From positions 1 to 64,000 of the forward strand of contig NZ_SFCC01000006.1 in assembly GCF_004214935.1 (NCBI RefSeq): a stretch of DNA of 64,000 nucleotides, read 5' to 3'. A program made the position numbers and the translations under genes. Positions 54,487 through 64,000 of the stretch are shown piece by piece (the stretch's first letter is position 1; the number at the start of each line of letters is the position of its first letter). Under the pieces are notes generated by a model, which saw only the letters and a list, made by a program, of their open reading frames with translations, had not been told where the DNA came from and did no database searches. Source of the stretch: Amycolatopsis suaedae. GTDB lineage: Bacteria > Actinomycetota > Actinomycetes > Mycobacteriales > Pseudonocardiaceae.

Positions 54487-55872
54487 TCAGGCCGCCGGTG
54501 GAATGTGGTGATTGGGCCGGAACAGGTCGGCCGGATCGTAGGCGGTCTTGACTGCCGCCAGCCGCGCGAAGCTTTCGTCCGAGTAGCCACTGCGCACCTC
54601 GTCGACGGTCGTGGCCCGGAAGGTCATTCCCAGCGACCTGCGCACGCCGCCGGGCGCGGCCGTCGCGAGCAGCCCGCTGTGCACGTCGGCGACCGCTGCC
54701 TGGTCGGTGCCGTCCAGGCCCGACAGCACCTGCAGCAGGTAGCTCGCGTCCCGGTGCCCCACCGCGTTGGCGACGTCCGGCTGCCTCCCGGCGCCGCCAC
54801 CGAGGTGCCGTAGCTGGATGACACACGGCACCGGAGCCCCGGGCACCGAAAGGTCCGCGATGCGGTCCACCGTCTCGTCGGTGACCTCCGGCAGCAACGC
54901 GGTGTCGCCGACGTAGGCGTGCGGGAAGTCCGGCTCGGCGTGGATCGAGCCGCTCGCGCGATAGGGCAGCTCGCCGAGCGTGTCGGTGAGTCGCGGTCCG
55001 ATCGCCCGCAGTGGCGCGACGAGCTGTTCCCCCTCGGCGGCCGGCCCGGTGAACGCGACCCGGACGTGAACGAGCACCCGGCCCCGGAACGCCTCCGGCA
55101 CCGCCGGAATGTCGGGGAACGGCACGATCCCCACCGACGACGTCACGGTGTCCGGCACACCTGCCGTCCAGCCGAGCCAGGTACGCAGCACCCGCGGGAT
55201 GAGGTCTCCCGCGAAGTGCATCCCGCCCCCGTACAACCGGGTCACCGGCACGAGGTCGATCTCCATCGCGGTGACCACGCCGAAGTTGCCGCCACCGCCA
55301 CGCACGGCCCAGAACAGGTCCGGGTCGCGATCCACCGTCACGCGGCGAGCAGTCCCGTCGGCGGTCACGAGATCGAGGCCGCGCACGTGGTCGGCCGCGT
55401 AGCCGTACCTGCGTGCCATCAGCCCGAGACCGCCCGCGACCGTGTAGCCCACCGCCCCCACGTGCGGAGAGCTCCCGCTCAACGGAGCCAGCCCGTGCTC
55501 GGCGGCGAGGTCGAGCACCTGGTGCCAGCGTGCGCCGGCGCCGACATGCGCGGTACGCCTGCCAGGGTCGATCCGCACACCGGACAGCTGCCGGGTGTCG
55601 ATGAGCAGGCTCGGGCCCGACGTCGTGCCGGGTGCCTGACCGTGCCCGGTCGACTGCATCCCCACCGTCATTCCGGTGCCGGCCGCGATCGTCACCGCGG
55701 CGCGCACGTCCTCGGCCCCGGTGGCGCTGACGATCACGCCGGGCTCGTGCCGCGCCGCCGCCTGGAAGCCCGCCAGGGCGTCGGCGAAGCCACCGGTGCC
55801 TGGCGAGTGCACCGGGCCTGCCACCGCCCGAGCCAGCGCCGACGTCACATCTGGGTTCACGGAAGTGCTCAT
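54487..55872 (-). CDS. FAD-linked oxidase (BBE family)
   Basis: This 461-residue VAO-family oxidase resembles 6-hydroxy-nicotine oxidase. STGHGQA carries His77, the expected covalent FAD attachment site; GAVGYTVAGGLG and VRGGGGNFGVVT complete the FAD site, and the C-terminus NVANAV...YDPADLFRPNHHI is a BBE domain. No second cysteinyl FAD link is evident. ATG 55872 was chosen. An inverted repeat 37 bp upstream is a possible operator. The substrate is unknown; such enzymes often act in secondary metabolism. Confidence 0.88.
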   Translation of the reverse strand: MSTSVNPDVTSALARAVAGPVHSPGTGGFADALAGFQAAARHEPGVIVSATGAEDVRAAVTIAAGTGMTVGMQSTGHGQAPGTTSGPSLLIDTRQLSGVRIDPGRRTAHVGAGARWHQVLDLAAEHGLAPLSGSSPHVGAVGYTVAGGLGLMARRYGYAADHVRGLDLVTADGTARRVTVDRDPDLFWAVRGGGGNFGVVTAMEIDLVPVTRLYGGGMHFAGDLIPRVLRTWLGWTAGVPDTVTSSVGIVPFPDIPAVPEAFRGRVLVHVRVAFTGPAAEGEQLVAPLRAIGPRLTDTLGELPYRASGSIHAEPDFPHAYVGDTALLPEVTDETVDRIADLSVPGAPVPCVIQLRHLGGGAGRQPDVANAVGHRDASYLLQVLSGLDGTDQAAVADVHSGLLATAAPGGVRRSLGMTFRATTVDEVRSGYSDESFARLAAVKTAYDPADLFRPNHHIPPAA

Positions 55873-55908
55873 GAACCCACCCTGAGCGTGCCCACGCCAG
55901 AAGTCCAA

Positions 55909-55929
55909 GACCTAGTTGCTCTATAGGTC
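55909..55929. promoter_or_regulatory. GACCTA-N9-TAGGTC operator candidate
   Basis: Perfect 6-bp arms flank a 9-bp centre (GTTGCTCTA) in the AT-rich gap upstream of the FAD oxidase gene (minus strand). No regulator gene is adjacent, so the binding protein is unknown. The remaining gap to 55969 shows no gene. Confidence 0.5.
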
Positions 55930-55969
55930 AGAAGCAGTGGTTATGGAGATCGGTCGTTATGTGTGCTTG

Positions 55970-56524
55970 TCAATCAACAGTGATCAGGACGTCCAGCGGG
56001 ACGCCGCCGAGGCCGTGCTCGATCCTCGCCCGGCCGCCGAGGAATCCCAGTTCGAGCAACATGGCCACGCCGACGACGGTCGCGCCCGCCCGGCGCACCA
56101 GCCGCAGGCCCGCCGCCGCGGTGCCGCCGGTGGCGAGAACGTCGTCCACCAGCAGCACCCGGTCCTGCTCGGTGAAGGCGTCCTGGTGCACCTCCACCTG
56201 AGCAGTGCCGTACTCCAGTTCATAGCTTTCGGTCAGGGTCGCGGCCGGCAGCTTGCCCGCCTTGCGAATCGGCACGAAGCCGACTCCCGCACGGATTGCC
56301 ACCGGTGCCGCGAGGACGAATCCCCTGGCCTCCAGACCCGCCACCTTCGTGGCGCCGTACCGGGTGCAGAGGCCCGCCAGTGCCTCGACCAGCTCCGCGA
56401 AGGCTGCCGGGTCCGCGAGCAGCGGCGTGATGTCCTTGAACGTCACGCCGGGCTTGGGAAAGTCCGGGATGTCCCTGATGTGCCGGAGGAGCCGCCGGCC
56501 GAGCGTGGTCTCCGGTGTGGTCAT
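55970..56524 (-). CDS. apt: Adenine phosphoribosyltransferase
   Basis: This is a 184-residue type I phosphoribosyltransferase that salvages adenine to AMP with PRPP. IRDIPDFPKPGVTFKDITPLL is the N-terminal family segment, VAGLEARGFVLAAPVA follows, and VLLVDDVLATGGTAAA is the PRPP-binding motif. ATG 56524 has AAAGG six bases upstream; ATG 56530 is too close to it. Long upstream frames are shadows of the repair gene. In many actinobacteria apt lies before relA; not here. Confidence 0.95.
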   Translation of the reverse strand: MTTPETTLGRRLLRHIRDIPDFPKPGVTFKDITPLLADPAAFAELVEALAGLCTRYGATKVAGLEARGFVLAAPVAIRAGVGFVPIRKAGKLPAATLTESYELEYGTAQVEVHQDAFTEQDRVLLVDDVLATGGTAAAGLRLVRRAGATVVGVAMLLELGFLGGRARIEHGLGGVPLDVLITVD

Positions 56525-56947
56525 GGCCATCCTTTCCTGATCGGGCCCGGGCGTGCTCCCCGCACGCGGCCGGCTCAGCCTAGGCCAGCCGCGGTGTTCG
56601 CTCATGGCCGCCACGTTACGGCGGTGGGAAGGGCGGGACATCGATCGTTCGTCGATGGTTGCCTGCGACTTTCGTCGATGATCCGGCGTCCGGGAAATAC
56701 GACGGAAGAGACGGTGGTCCGTAACTTTCCGCCGATGTCCTGGCGCCGTGCCGGCCGTAGCGTGGCGGTCATGAGAACAGCTGGTCCTATGTGGACGAGC
56801 GGGCGAGCGGGCATCGGCACGGAACGGAGGTGGTCGACAGGACGGTAGGAGCGGGCGCATCACCGCCCTGCGGAGTGTGCGCCGGTGCGTCAGGTAGATG
56901 TCGCTTTTTCGCCAGCCGAACCCGGGCGGTTCGGCGATGCTGGTGAC
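56525..56947. other. Intergenic region between apt and adaA-alkA
   Basis: This is a 423-bp divergent gap. TTCGTCGATG occurs at 56648-56657 and 56671-56680 as a direct repeat 23 bp apart, next to ATCGATCGTTCG (56639-56652). I do not see an iron, LexA or other box I can name. Frames on either strand lack family features. It should hold both promoters, including any alkylation-responsive site. Confidence 0.5.
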
Positions 56948-58414
56948 ATGTACGAGGACGTGGACCGGTGTGTGCGAGCGGTGCGGTCGAAGGACGCGCG
57001 TTTCGACGGCTGGTTCTTCACAGCGGTGGTCACCACGGGCATCTACTGCCGGCCAAGTTGCCCCGTGGTGCCGCCCAAGGTGACGAACATGCGGTTCTAT
57101 CCCAGTGCCGCGGCCGCGCAGCAGGCCGGCTACCGGGCCTGCAAGCGGTGCCGGCCGGACGCCACGCCCGGCTCGCCACTCTGGAACGAGCGTGCCGACC
57201 TCGTGGCCAGGGCGATGCGGTTGATCGCGGACGGCGTGGTCGACCGTGACGGTGTCCCGGGGCTCGCCGCCTCGCTCGGTTACAGCGTCCGCCAGGTGCA
57301 GCGACAGCTGCACGCCGAGGTGGGGGCCGGCCCGCTGGCGCTGGCGAGGGCTCAGCGTGCCCAGACTGCCCGGCTGCTGATCGAGACCAGCTCGCTGCCC
57401 ATGGGTGACGTGGCGTTCGCCGCCGGGTTCGCCAGCGTGCGTGCCTTCAACGACACCGTGCGTGAGGTGTTCGCCCTGTCGCCCAGTGAACTGCGATCCC
57501 GTGCCGCCCGCGGTGCGCCGGGTGGCGCGGGCACGGTGGTCGTCCGGCTGCCGTTCCGCACGCCGTTGTGTCCGGACAACCTGTTCGGGCACCTGGTCGC
57601 CACGGCCGTTCCCGGCGTGGAGGAGTGGCGCGACGGTGCGTACCGGCGGACCCTGCGTCTGCCGCACGGTCACGGCATCGTGGCGCTGCGCCCGAGGGCG
57701 CGGTACGTGGAGTGCCGGCTGACGCTGAGCGACCTGCGGGACCTGTCGACCGCGATCGCCCGGTCCCGCCGGCTGCTCGACCTGGACGCCGACCCGGTCG
57801 CCGTCGACGAGGTGCTGGGCCAGGACCCGGCGCTCGCCGCGGCGGTGGCCTCGGCTCCCGGCCGACGGGTGCCCAGAACGGTGGACTCGGTCGAGTTCGC
57901 CGTCCGGGCGGTACTGGGGCAGCAGGTCTCCACCGCGGCGGCACGGACCCACGCGGCACGGCTGGTGCGCGCGCACGGTGAGCAGGTGAGTGACCCGCAC
58001 GGCGGGCTCACGCACCTGTTCCCCGGAGCACCGGAGCTGACGGAGATCGACCCGGAGAGCCTGGCGCTGCCCGGGAGCCGTCGGCGGACGGTGGCGGCCC
58101 TGGCCGGCGCCCTGGCCGAGGGGGAGCTCGACCTCGGGGCAGGCGCGGACTGGGCGGCCGCCCGGGCGCGGCTGGCCGAACTGCCGGGCGTGGGCCCGTG
58201 GACGGTCGAGACCATCGCCATGCGCGCGCTCGGTGATCCGGACGCGTTCGTGCCGGGCGACCTCGGAGTACGGTCGGCCGCTCGTGAACTCGGCCTGCCG
58301 TCGACACCCGCGGCGCTGACTCGCCACGCCGCGGCATGGCGGCCCTGGCGTGCCTACGCCGTGCAGTACCTGTGGGCAACAGGTGACCACAGCATCAACC
58401 GGCTACCAGCCTGA
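56948..58414 (+). CDS. AdaA-AlkA fusion: alkylation-response activator and 3-methyladenine glycosylase
   Basis: This 488-residue multifunctional protein has an N-terminal Ada zinc domain with Cys34, Cys38, Cys65 and Cys68 (GIYCRPSC, CKRC), where Cys34 is the expected methyl-phosphotriester acceptor. An AraC-type helix-turn-helix (about 90-185) follows. AlkA N-terminal and HhH-GPD domains (about 200-480) end it, with LPGVGPWTVE (about 412-421) and Asp438 as catalytic residue. It senses methyl damage, activates repair genes and excises alkylated bases. ATG 56948 fits the family; ogt follows by 15 bp. Confidence 0.95.
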   Translation: MYEDVDRCVRAVRSKDARFDGWFFTAVVTTGIYCRPSCPVVPPKVTNMRFYPSAAAAQQAGYRACKRCRPDATPGSPLWNERADLVARAMRLIADGVVDRDGVPGLAASLGYSVRQVQRQLHAEVGAGPLALARAQRAQTARLLIETSSLPMGDVAFAAGFASVRAFNDTVREVFALSPSELRSRAARGAPGGAGTVVVRLPFRTPLCPDNLFGHLVATAVPGVEEWRDGAYRRTLRLPHGHGIVALRPRARYVECRLTLSDLRDLSTAIARSRRLLDLDADPVAVDEVLGQDPALAAAVASAPGRRVPRTVDSVEFAVRAVLGQQVSTAAARTHAARLVRAHGEQVSDPHGGLTHLFPGAPELTEIDPESLALPGSRRRTVAALAGALAEGELDLGAGADWAAARARLAELPGVGPWTVETIAMRALGDPDAFVPGDLGVRSAARELGLPSTPAALTRHAAAWRPWRAYAVQYLWATGDHSINRLPA

Positions 58415-58429
58415 ACGAAAGGAAGGACG

Positions 58430-58930
58430 ATGGAACGCACACACACGGTCGTCGACAGCCCGGTGGGGCCGCTGACGCTCGTCGCCACGGACGGCACGCT
58501 GTCCGGGATCTACATGGACGAGCAGCGGCACCGGCCGGACCAGTCGACGTTCGGAGAACGGGACCCCTCGGCGTTCGGAGAGGTGACGGAGCAGCTCGCC
58601 GAGTACTTCGCCGGTACTCGCACCGACTTCGAACTGGAGGTGAACTTCGGCGGAACTCCGTTCCAGCGGACGGTCTGGACCGCCCTCACCGGGATCGGCT
58701 ACGGGGAGACCGTCACGTACGGTGAGCTGGCCGAGCGGATCGGGCGCCCCACCGCGGTCCGGGCGGTCGGCCTGGCCAACGGCAAGAACCCAATCTCGAT
58801 CGTGGTGCCCTGTCATCGGGTGATCGGCTCGTCCGGTGACCTCACCGGCTACGGCGGCGGTATCGAACGGAAGCGTTTCCTGCTGACCATGGAGGGCGCC
58901 AAGCATTTCAATGCACCCGCATTACTTTGA
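58430..58930 (+). CDS. ogt: Methylated-DNA-protein-cysteine methyltransferase
   Basis: This 166-residue suicide repair protein removes O6-methyl from guanine. PCHRVIG holds the acceptor Cys128, GIGYGETVTYGELA the recognition helix, and ANGKNPISIVV the asparagine hinge. It lies 15 bp after the AdaA-AlkA gene with GAAAGGAAGG upstream, so the two form the alkylation-repair operon. Confidence 0.96.
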   Translation: MERTHTVVDSPVGPLTLVATDGTLSGIYMDEQRHRPDQSTFGERDPSAFGEVTEQLAEYFAGTRTDFELEVNFGGTPFQRTVWTALTGIGYGETVTYGELAERIGRPTAVRAVGLANGKNPISIVVPCHRVIGSSGDLTGYGGGIERKRFLLTMEGAKHFNAPALL

Positions 58931-58974
58931 CGCGGAGTGAGGTCATACAGTTGCATTGAACTGAAGGGGGTTCG

Positions 58975-60540
58975 ATGCGGCGAGTGGTCGTGGTGGGGAT
59001 GCTGCTGGCATTGGTGGCCGGCTGCAGCGGCGATCCGGCACCCGCCCAAGCGCCGCCGCCCGGGCCGGTGGTGACGACGGACAGCGGGCAGGTCCGCGGA
59101 GTCGCGACCGACCGGTACCGGCTCTTCCAGGGGATTCCGTACGCCGCGCCACCCGTTGGCGGACTGCGCTGGCGTTCGCCGCAGCCTGCCGAGGCATGGG
59201 CCGGGGTCAGGGACGCCACGGTGCCGGGAGCCCGGTGCGCACAGCGTGCGTCGGCAGGCGGCAACGCCGCCAGCACGTCCGAGGACTGCCTGTTCCTCAA
59301 CGTGACGGCCCCCGTGGCGGCGTCGCCGGCGACGCCGCGGCCGGTGCTGGTCTGGCTGCACGGCGGGGGGTTCGTCGAGGGAGCGGGCAGCGACTTCGAC
59401 GCCCGCCGTATGGCCGTCGACGGCGACGTGGTCGTGGTCACCCTGAACTACCGGCTCGGGATCTTCGGGCTGCTCGCGCACGACGCTCTCACCGGCTCCG
59501 GTGGGTACGCGATCGAGGACCAGCAGGCCGCCCTGCGCTGGGTGCGACGCAACGCGCAGGCGTTCGGCGGTGACCCCGGCAACGTCACGCTGGCCGGTGA
59601 GTCCGCAGGCGGCAAGAGCGTCTGCGCCCAGCTCGCGTCGCCCTCGGCGGCCGGTCTGTTCGAGCGAGCGGTCCTGCAGAGCGCGCCGTGCGCCGGCACG
59701 GTCCCGAGCGGCCTGATGTTTCCCGGGGTGCCGGCGTTCCCGCAGTGGCCATCGGTCGCCGACCGCGAGCCGGACGGGGCGAAGGTTGCCGCCGAACTGG
59801 GCTGCGCCGACCCCGCCACCGCCGCGGACTGCCTGCGGGCGGTGCCGGTGAACGCGCTGCTGGACAAGCACGACCGGTTCCTCTCGCCCGCTCACGGCAA
59901 TCCGGTGCTGCCGTTCGGTCCCGACCCGGCCATCGCCGAGGGGCGGGTCCTGCCGGTACCCGTCCTGGCCGGGTTCACCAGGGACGAGATGAGTGAGCTG
60001 GCCGTGGTATCGCACGACCTCGCGGGTAAGCCGCTCACCGCGCAGCGCTACACGGAGCTGCTACGGGAGGCGTTCGGGCCGGCGGCCGAGCAGGTGGCCG
60101 CGGAGTACCCGCCGTCGCGGTACGCCTCGCCCAGCCAGGCGTGGGCGGCGGTGAGCACGGACCGGGTCTTCGCCTGCCCGGCAGTCGGCTACACCACGCG
60201 GTTCGCCGCCCGGATGCCGACGTGGGCCTACGAGTTCGCGGAGCCGGGCCCGCCCGTTCCCGGTATGACCTTCCCCGCCGGCGCGGCTCATGCGGCCGAG
60301 CTGCCCTTCCTGTTCCCGAACTTCGACACGACGGCTCCGGCCCTGTCGAGCCGGATGATTCGGTACTGGGCCGCCTTCGCGCACACCGGCGACCCGAACC
60401 GCCCCGACCAGCCCGCGTGGCCGCGGTACGGGCCCGGTGCCACCGCACTCCGGCTCGCCGGTGGCGGTGGACTTGTCGACCTGGCCGCCGAGCACCGCTG
60501 CGGCTTCTGGCAGACGGTGCCCGACCAGACCGTTCCCTGA
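58975..60540 (+). CDS. Type B carboxylesterase lipoprotein
   Basis: This is a 521-residue membrane-anchored esterase. The lipobox ends at Cys17 (ALVAGC). FQGIPYAAPPVG, EDCLFLNV, WLHGGGF (oxyanion hole) and LAGESAGG with Ser210 as nucleophile define the type B carboxylesterase family. GAAGGGGG lies upstream of ATG 58975. It is followed 8 bp later by the convergent geosmin synthase stop. Confidence 0.93.
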   Translation: MRRVVVVGMLLALVAGCSGDPAPAQAPPPGPVVTTDSGQVRGVATDRYRLFQGIPYAAPPVGGLRWRSPQPAEAWAGVRDATVPGARCAQRASAGGNAASTSEDCLFLNVTAPVAASPATPRPVLVWLHGGGFVEGAGSDFDARRMAVDGDVVVVTLNYRLGIFGLLAHDALTGSGGYAIEDQQAALRWVRRNAQAFGGDPGNVTLAGESAGGKSVCAQLASPSAAGLFERAVLQSAPCAGTVPSGLMFPGVPAFPQWPSVADREPDGAKVAAELGCADPATAADCLRAVPVNALLDKHDRFLSPAHGNPVLPFGPDPAIAEGRVLPVPVLAGFTRDEMSELAVVSHDLAGKPLTAQRYTELLREAFGPAAEQVAAEYPPSRYASPSQAWAAVSTDRVFACPAVGYTTRFAARMPTWAYEFAEPGPPVPGMTFPAGAAHAAELPFLFPNFDTTAPALSSRMIRYWAAFAHTGDPNRPDQPAWPRYGPGATALRLAGGGGLVDLAAEHRCGFWQTVPDQTVP

Positions 60541-60548
60541 GCGCCGGC

Positions 60549-62765
<2,217 letters not shown>

Positions 62766-62940
62766 TTACCTGCCTTTCCGTCGCTGGACCCCAGTAGGCA
62801 ACCAACTCCGAACGGGCAGGCCAAGGTGCTGTGCACGGACAACACACGATCGAGGACGGGGTTCGCTCAGCTGGCCCAGCCCGCCTCCCGGGTGTGCCCC
62901 CACCGTTGTCCTGGCCGGGTGAGCCTGGCACTGTCGGGGT

Positions 62941-63753
62941 ATGGCGATTCTGCTGACCGAATGGTCCATCCGGGGAGCGGCCGACCCGCGGACCTTCGAC
63001 CGTGGACGCGACGTGTTCGAGTCGGGCAGCATCCGGCGGATCCTCGTCGAGGGGGAGACCGTGACGGCAACGGTCGCGGGCGCCAGGCCGTACCGCGTTC
63101 GTCTGCGGCTGACCGACGGGGGACTCGAGGGCGTGTGCGACTGCCCGCAGGGGCAGGACGAGGTGTTCTGCAAGCACTGCGTGGCCACCGCGCTGGCGTG
63201 GATGCGGGGCATGCGTTCGTCCATTGTGGACGCGCACGCGGTGCTGCCGGACCTTTCCGAGCTACGGCAGGCGATCCGGTTGCCCGACCCGTGGCATGCC
63301 TACTCCTACTTCGAGCGGGTCAACGCGGTGCTGGACCGGCTGGCCGGTAGCGGCGACGCCGACGCGGTCGCCGACCTGGTCGAACACGCCCGGCTGCTGC
63401 TCATCGAGGCGAGCGAGGCGCGCGACGAGGAGGACAGCGGCTTCACCGCGGCGGTGACCAGGTGCGAGGAGATCCACCTCGCCGCCTGCCTGGCGGGTTC
63501 GCCCGACCCGGTCCGGCTGGCGGACACGGTCGTGACCCGCGCGCGGTCGCTCGACTTCGAGGATGCCGCCGAGGTCGTGCCCGCCTACTTTCCCGCCCTG
63601 GGCCGCGCCGGCCTCGCCCGGTGCCGGGAGTTGCTGGAGGCCGCGCTCGCCGACCTGCCGGGTGGGCCGGCGTCGGTCTTCGACAGCAGGCGCTACGCCA
63701 TCGCGGCGGTGCTGGACGCCGCTGCCGAGCACGAGCGCTCGGCGGTCCGCTGA
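62941..63753 (+). CDS. SWIM zinc-finger domain protein
   Basis: This 270-residue cytosolic protein has a SWIM domain (about 45-85) with Cys66, Cys68, Cys77 and His79 (CDC, CKHC), predicted to bind DNA or protein. The remainder is helical with ERVNAVLDRLAGSGDADAVADL-like repeats. No enzymatic motif or partner is evident. It starts at ATG 62941, divergent from geoA with a 175-bp gap that shows only promoter sequence. Its 3' end overlaps a small gene on the other strand. Confidence 0.87.
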   Translation: MAILLTEWSIRGAADPRTFDRGRDVFESGSIRRILVEGETVTATVAGARPYRVRLRLTDGGLEGVCDCPQGQDEVFCKHCVATALAWMRGMRSSIVDAHAVLPDLSELRQAIRLPDPWHAYSYFERVNAVLDRLAGSGDADAVADLVEHARLLLIEASEARDEEDSGFTAAVTRCEEIHLAACLAGSPDPVRLADTVVTRARSLDFEDAAEVVPAYFPALGRAGLARCRELLEAALADLPGGPASVFDSRRYAIAAVLDAAAEHERSAVR

Positions 63754-63863
63754 CGTGGCCGGGCCGGCAGGCGGTCGTTGAGTTCCACCAGCAACGGCCC
63801 GAGCGCCATCAGCCCGAGCAGCAGCAGTGCGACGGCGATTCCGATGATGCCGATGACCGACAT
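63693..63863 (-). CDS. Small single-pass membrane protein, 56 residues
   Basis: One membrane helix (about 3-27; IGIIGIAVALLLLGLMALGPLL) is followed by a basic, Ser/Ala-rich tail. ATG 63863 has a strong AAGGAG seven to nine bases upstream, which is the main reason to accept it. Its last 61 bp are antisense to the SWIM gene, so the tail sequence may be constrained by that gene. No family is recognised. Confidence 0.6.
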   Translation of the reverse strand: MSVIGIIGIAVALLLLGLMALGPLLVELNDRLPARPRQRTAERSCSAAASSTAAMA

Positions 63864-63940
63864 GGGGTGCTCCTTGCCTTGACTGCCTCCAGTCTCGGCC
63901 TTCACCCGGGGCCTTCACTTCGGTCGATGGGCCAGATCCG

Positions 63941-63960
63941 GGTCGGCCAGTCGGCCGACC
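63941..63960. terminator. GGTCGGCC-AGTC-GGCCGACC hairpin near the window end
   Basis: Perfect 8-bp arms with a four-base loop are followed by the small palindrome GGGATATTCCC. No gene is complete between 63864 and 64000, so which transcript it ends cannot be seen. Confidence 0.6.
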
Positions 63961-64000
63961 GGGATATTCCCTGAGACGGGTGACGCCGTCGCTCGACCGG

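Noticed and set aside
55970-58390. An 806-codon minus-strand frame ending in apt
   Set aside because: Only the last 184 codons are apt; the rest is antisense to adaA-alkA and lacks any family feature.

Overview
The window is 64 kb of very GC-rich DNA with densely packed, often 4-bp-overlapping genes, GTG starts and several apparently leaderless promoters. Actinobacterial marker genes include a two-domain germacradienol/geosmin synthase, a mycobacterial-type integration host factor (mIHF), an MntR of the Rv2788 type, an IdeR-type iron box and six TetR regulators. This fits a chromosomal segment of a filamentous actinomycete, most likely Pseudonocardiales. The dispersed GTGAAGG/CCTTCAC palindromes make me think of Amycolatopsis, but that rests on memory. 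I see no rRNA, tRNA, phage, insertion sequence or CRISPR.

Layout. 0.3-2.6 kb: hydrolase-SDR fusion plus TetR. 2.6-7.6 kb: CitA-type citrate synthase, secreted lipase with divergent TetR, and a drug-type ABC-2 exporter. 7.7-11.3 kb: PdxH, an MFS exporter and an amino-acid permease. 11.3-13.5 kb: two tandem metallo-beta-lactamase-fold hydrolases with their TetR. 13.5-16.5 kb: aldose epimerase, secreted zinc protease, amidohydrolase. 16.5-22.2 kb: acyl-CoA dehydrogenase with divergent TetR, PfkB kinase, GltA citrate synthase, photolyase. 22.1-25.1 kb: a four-gene overlapping XRE / 4-TM / NatA / NatB operon. 25.3-29.1 kb: GlpD, TetR and a divergent alkyl-DHAP-synthase-like flavoenzyme. 29.1-35.3 kb: PRC/DUF2382 protein, secreted C39-like peptidase, thioesterase, TAT-exported phosphoesterase, acyl-CoA ligase. 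35.7-39.3 kb: mIHF, isochorismate synthase, Sfp-type PPTase, DctA transporter. 39.4-46 kb: an acyl-CoA catabolism block (dehydrogenase, TetR, CoA ligase, enoyl-CoA hydratase), YtcJ-like amidohydrolase, GNAT. 46-52.5 kb: MntR, a truncated XRE-like gene, aminotransferase, a two-component system with a DUF4153/4173 membrane protein, DUF2786 protein. 52.5-56.5 kb: SDR, an iron-box-controlled siderophore-binding lipoprotein, FAD oxidase, Apt. 56.9-58.9 kb: alkylation repair (AdaA-AlkA fusion and Ogt). 59-64 kb: lipoprotein esterase, geosmin synthase, SWIM-domain protein, and a small membrane protein antisense to its 3' end.

The most unusual signal is at DNA level and is not a gene. Several palindrome families recur. 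TCTGGNNNNCCAGA and TCCACWGTGGA lie inside reading frames, where they force codons that are otherwise rare here (TCT, CCA, AGA, ATA, ACA). An 18-bp GCTTTAGCSSGCTAAAGC family forms intergenic hairpins and also occurs, with one mismatch, in both genes of one ABC exporter, where it creates a TTA codon. A double-palindrome GTGAAGG/CCTTCAC element sits at gene ends. These look like highly iterated, probably protein-recognised sequences.
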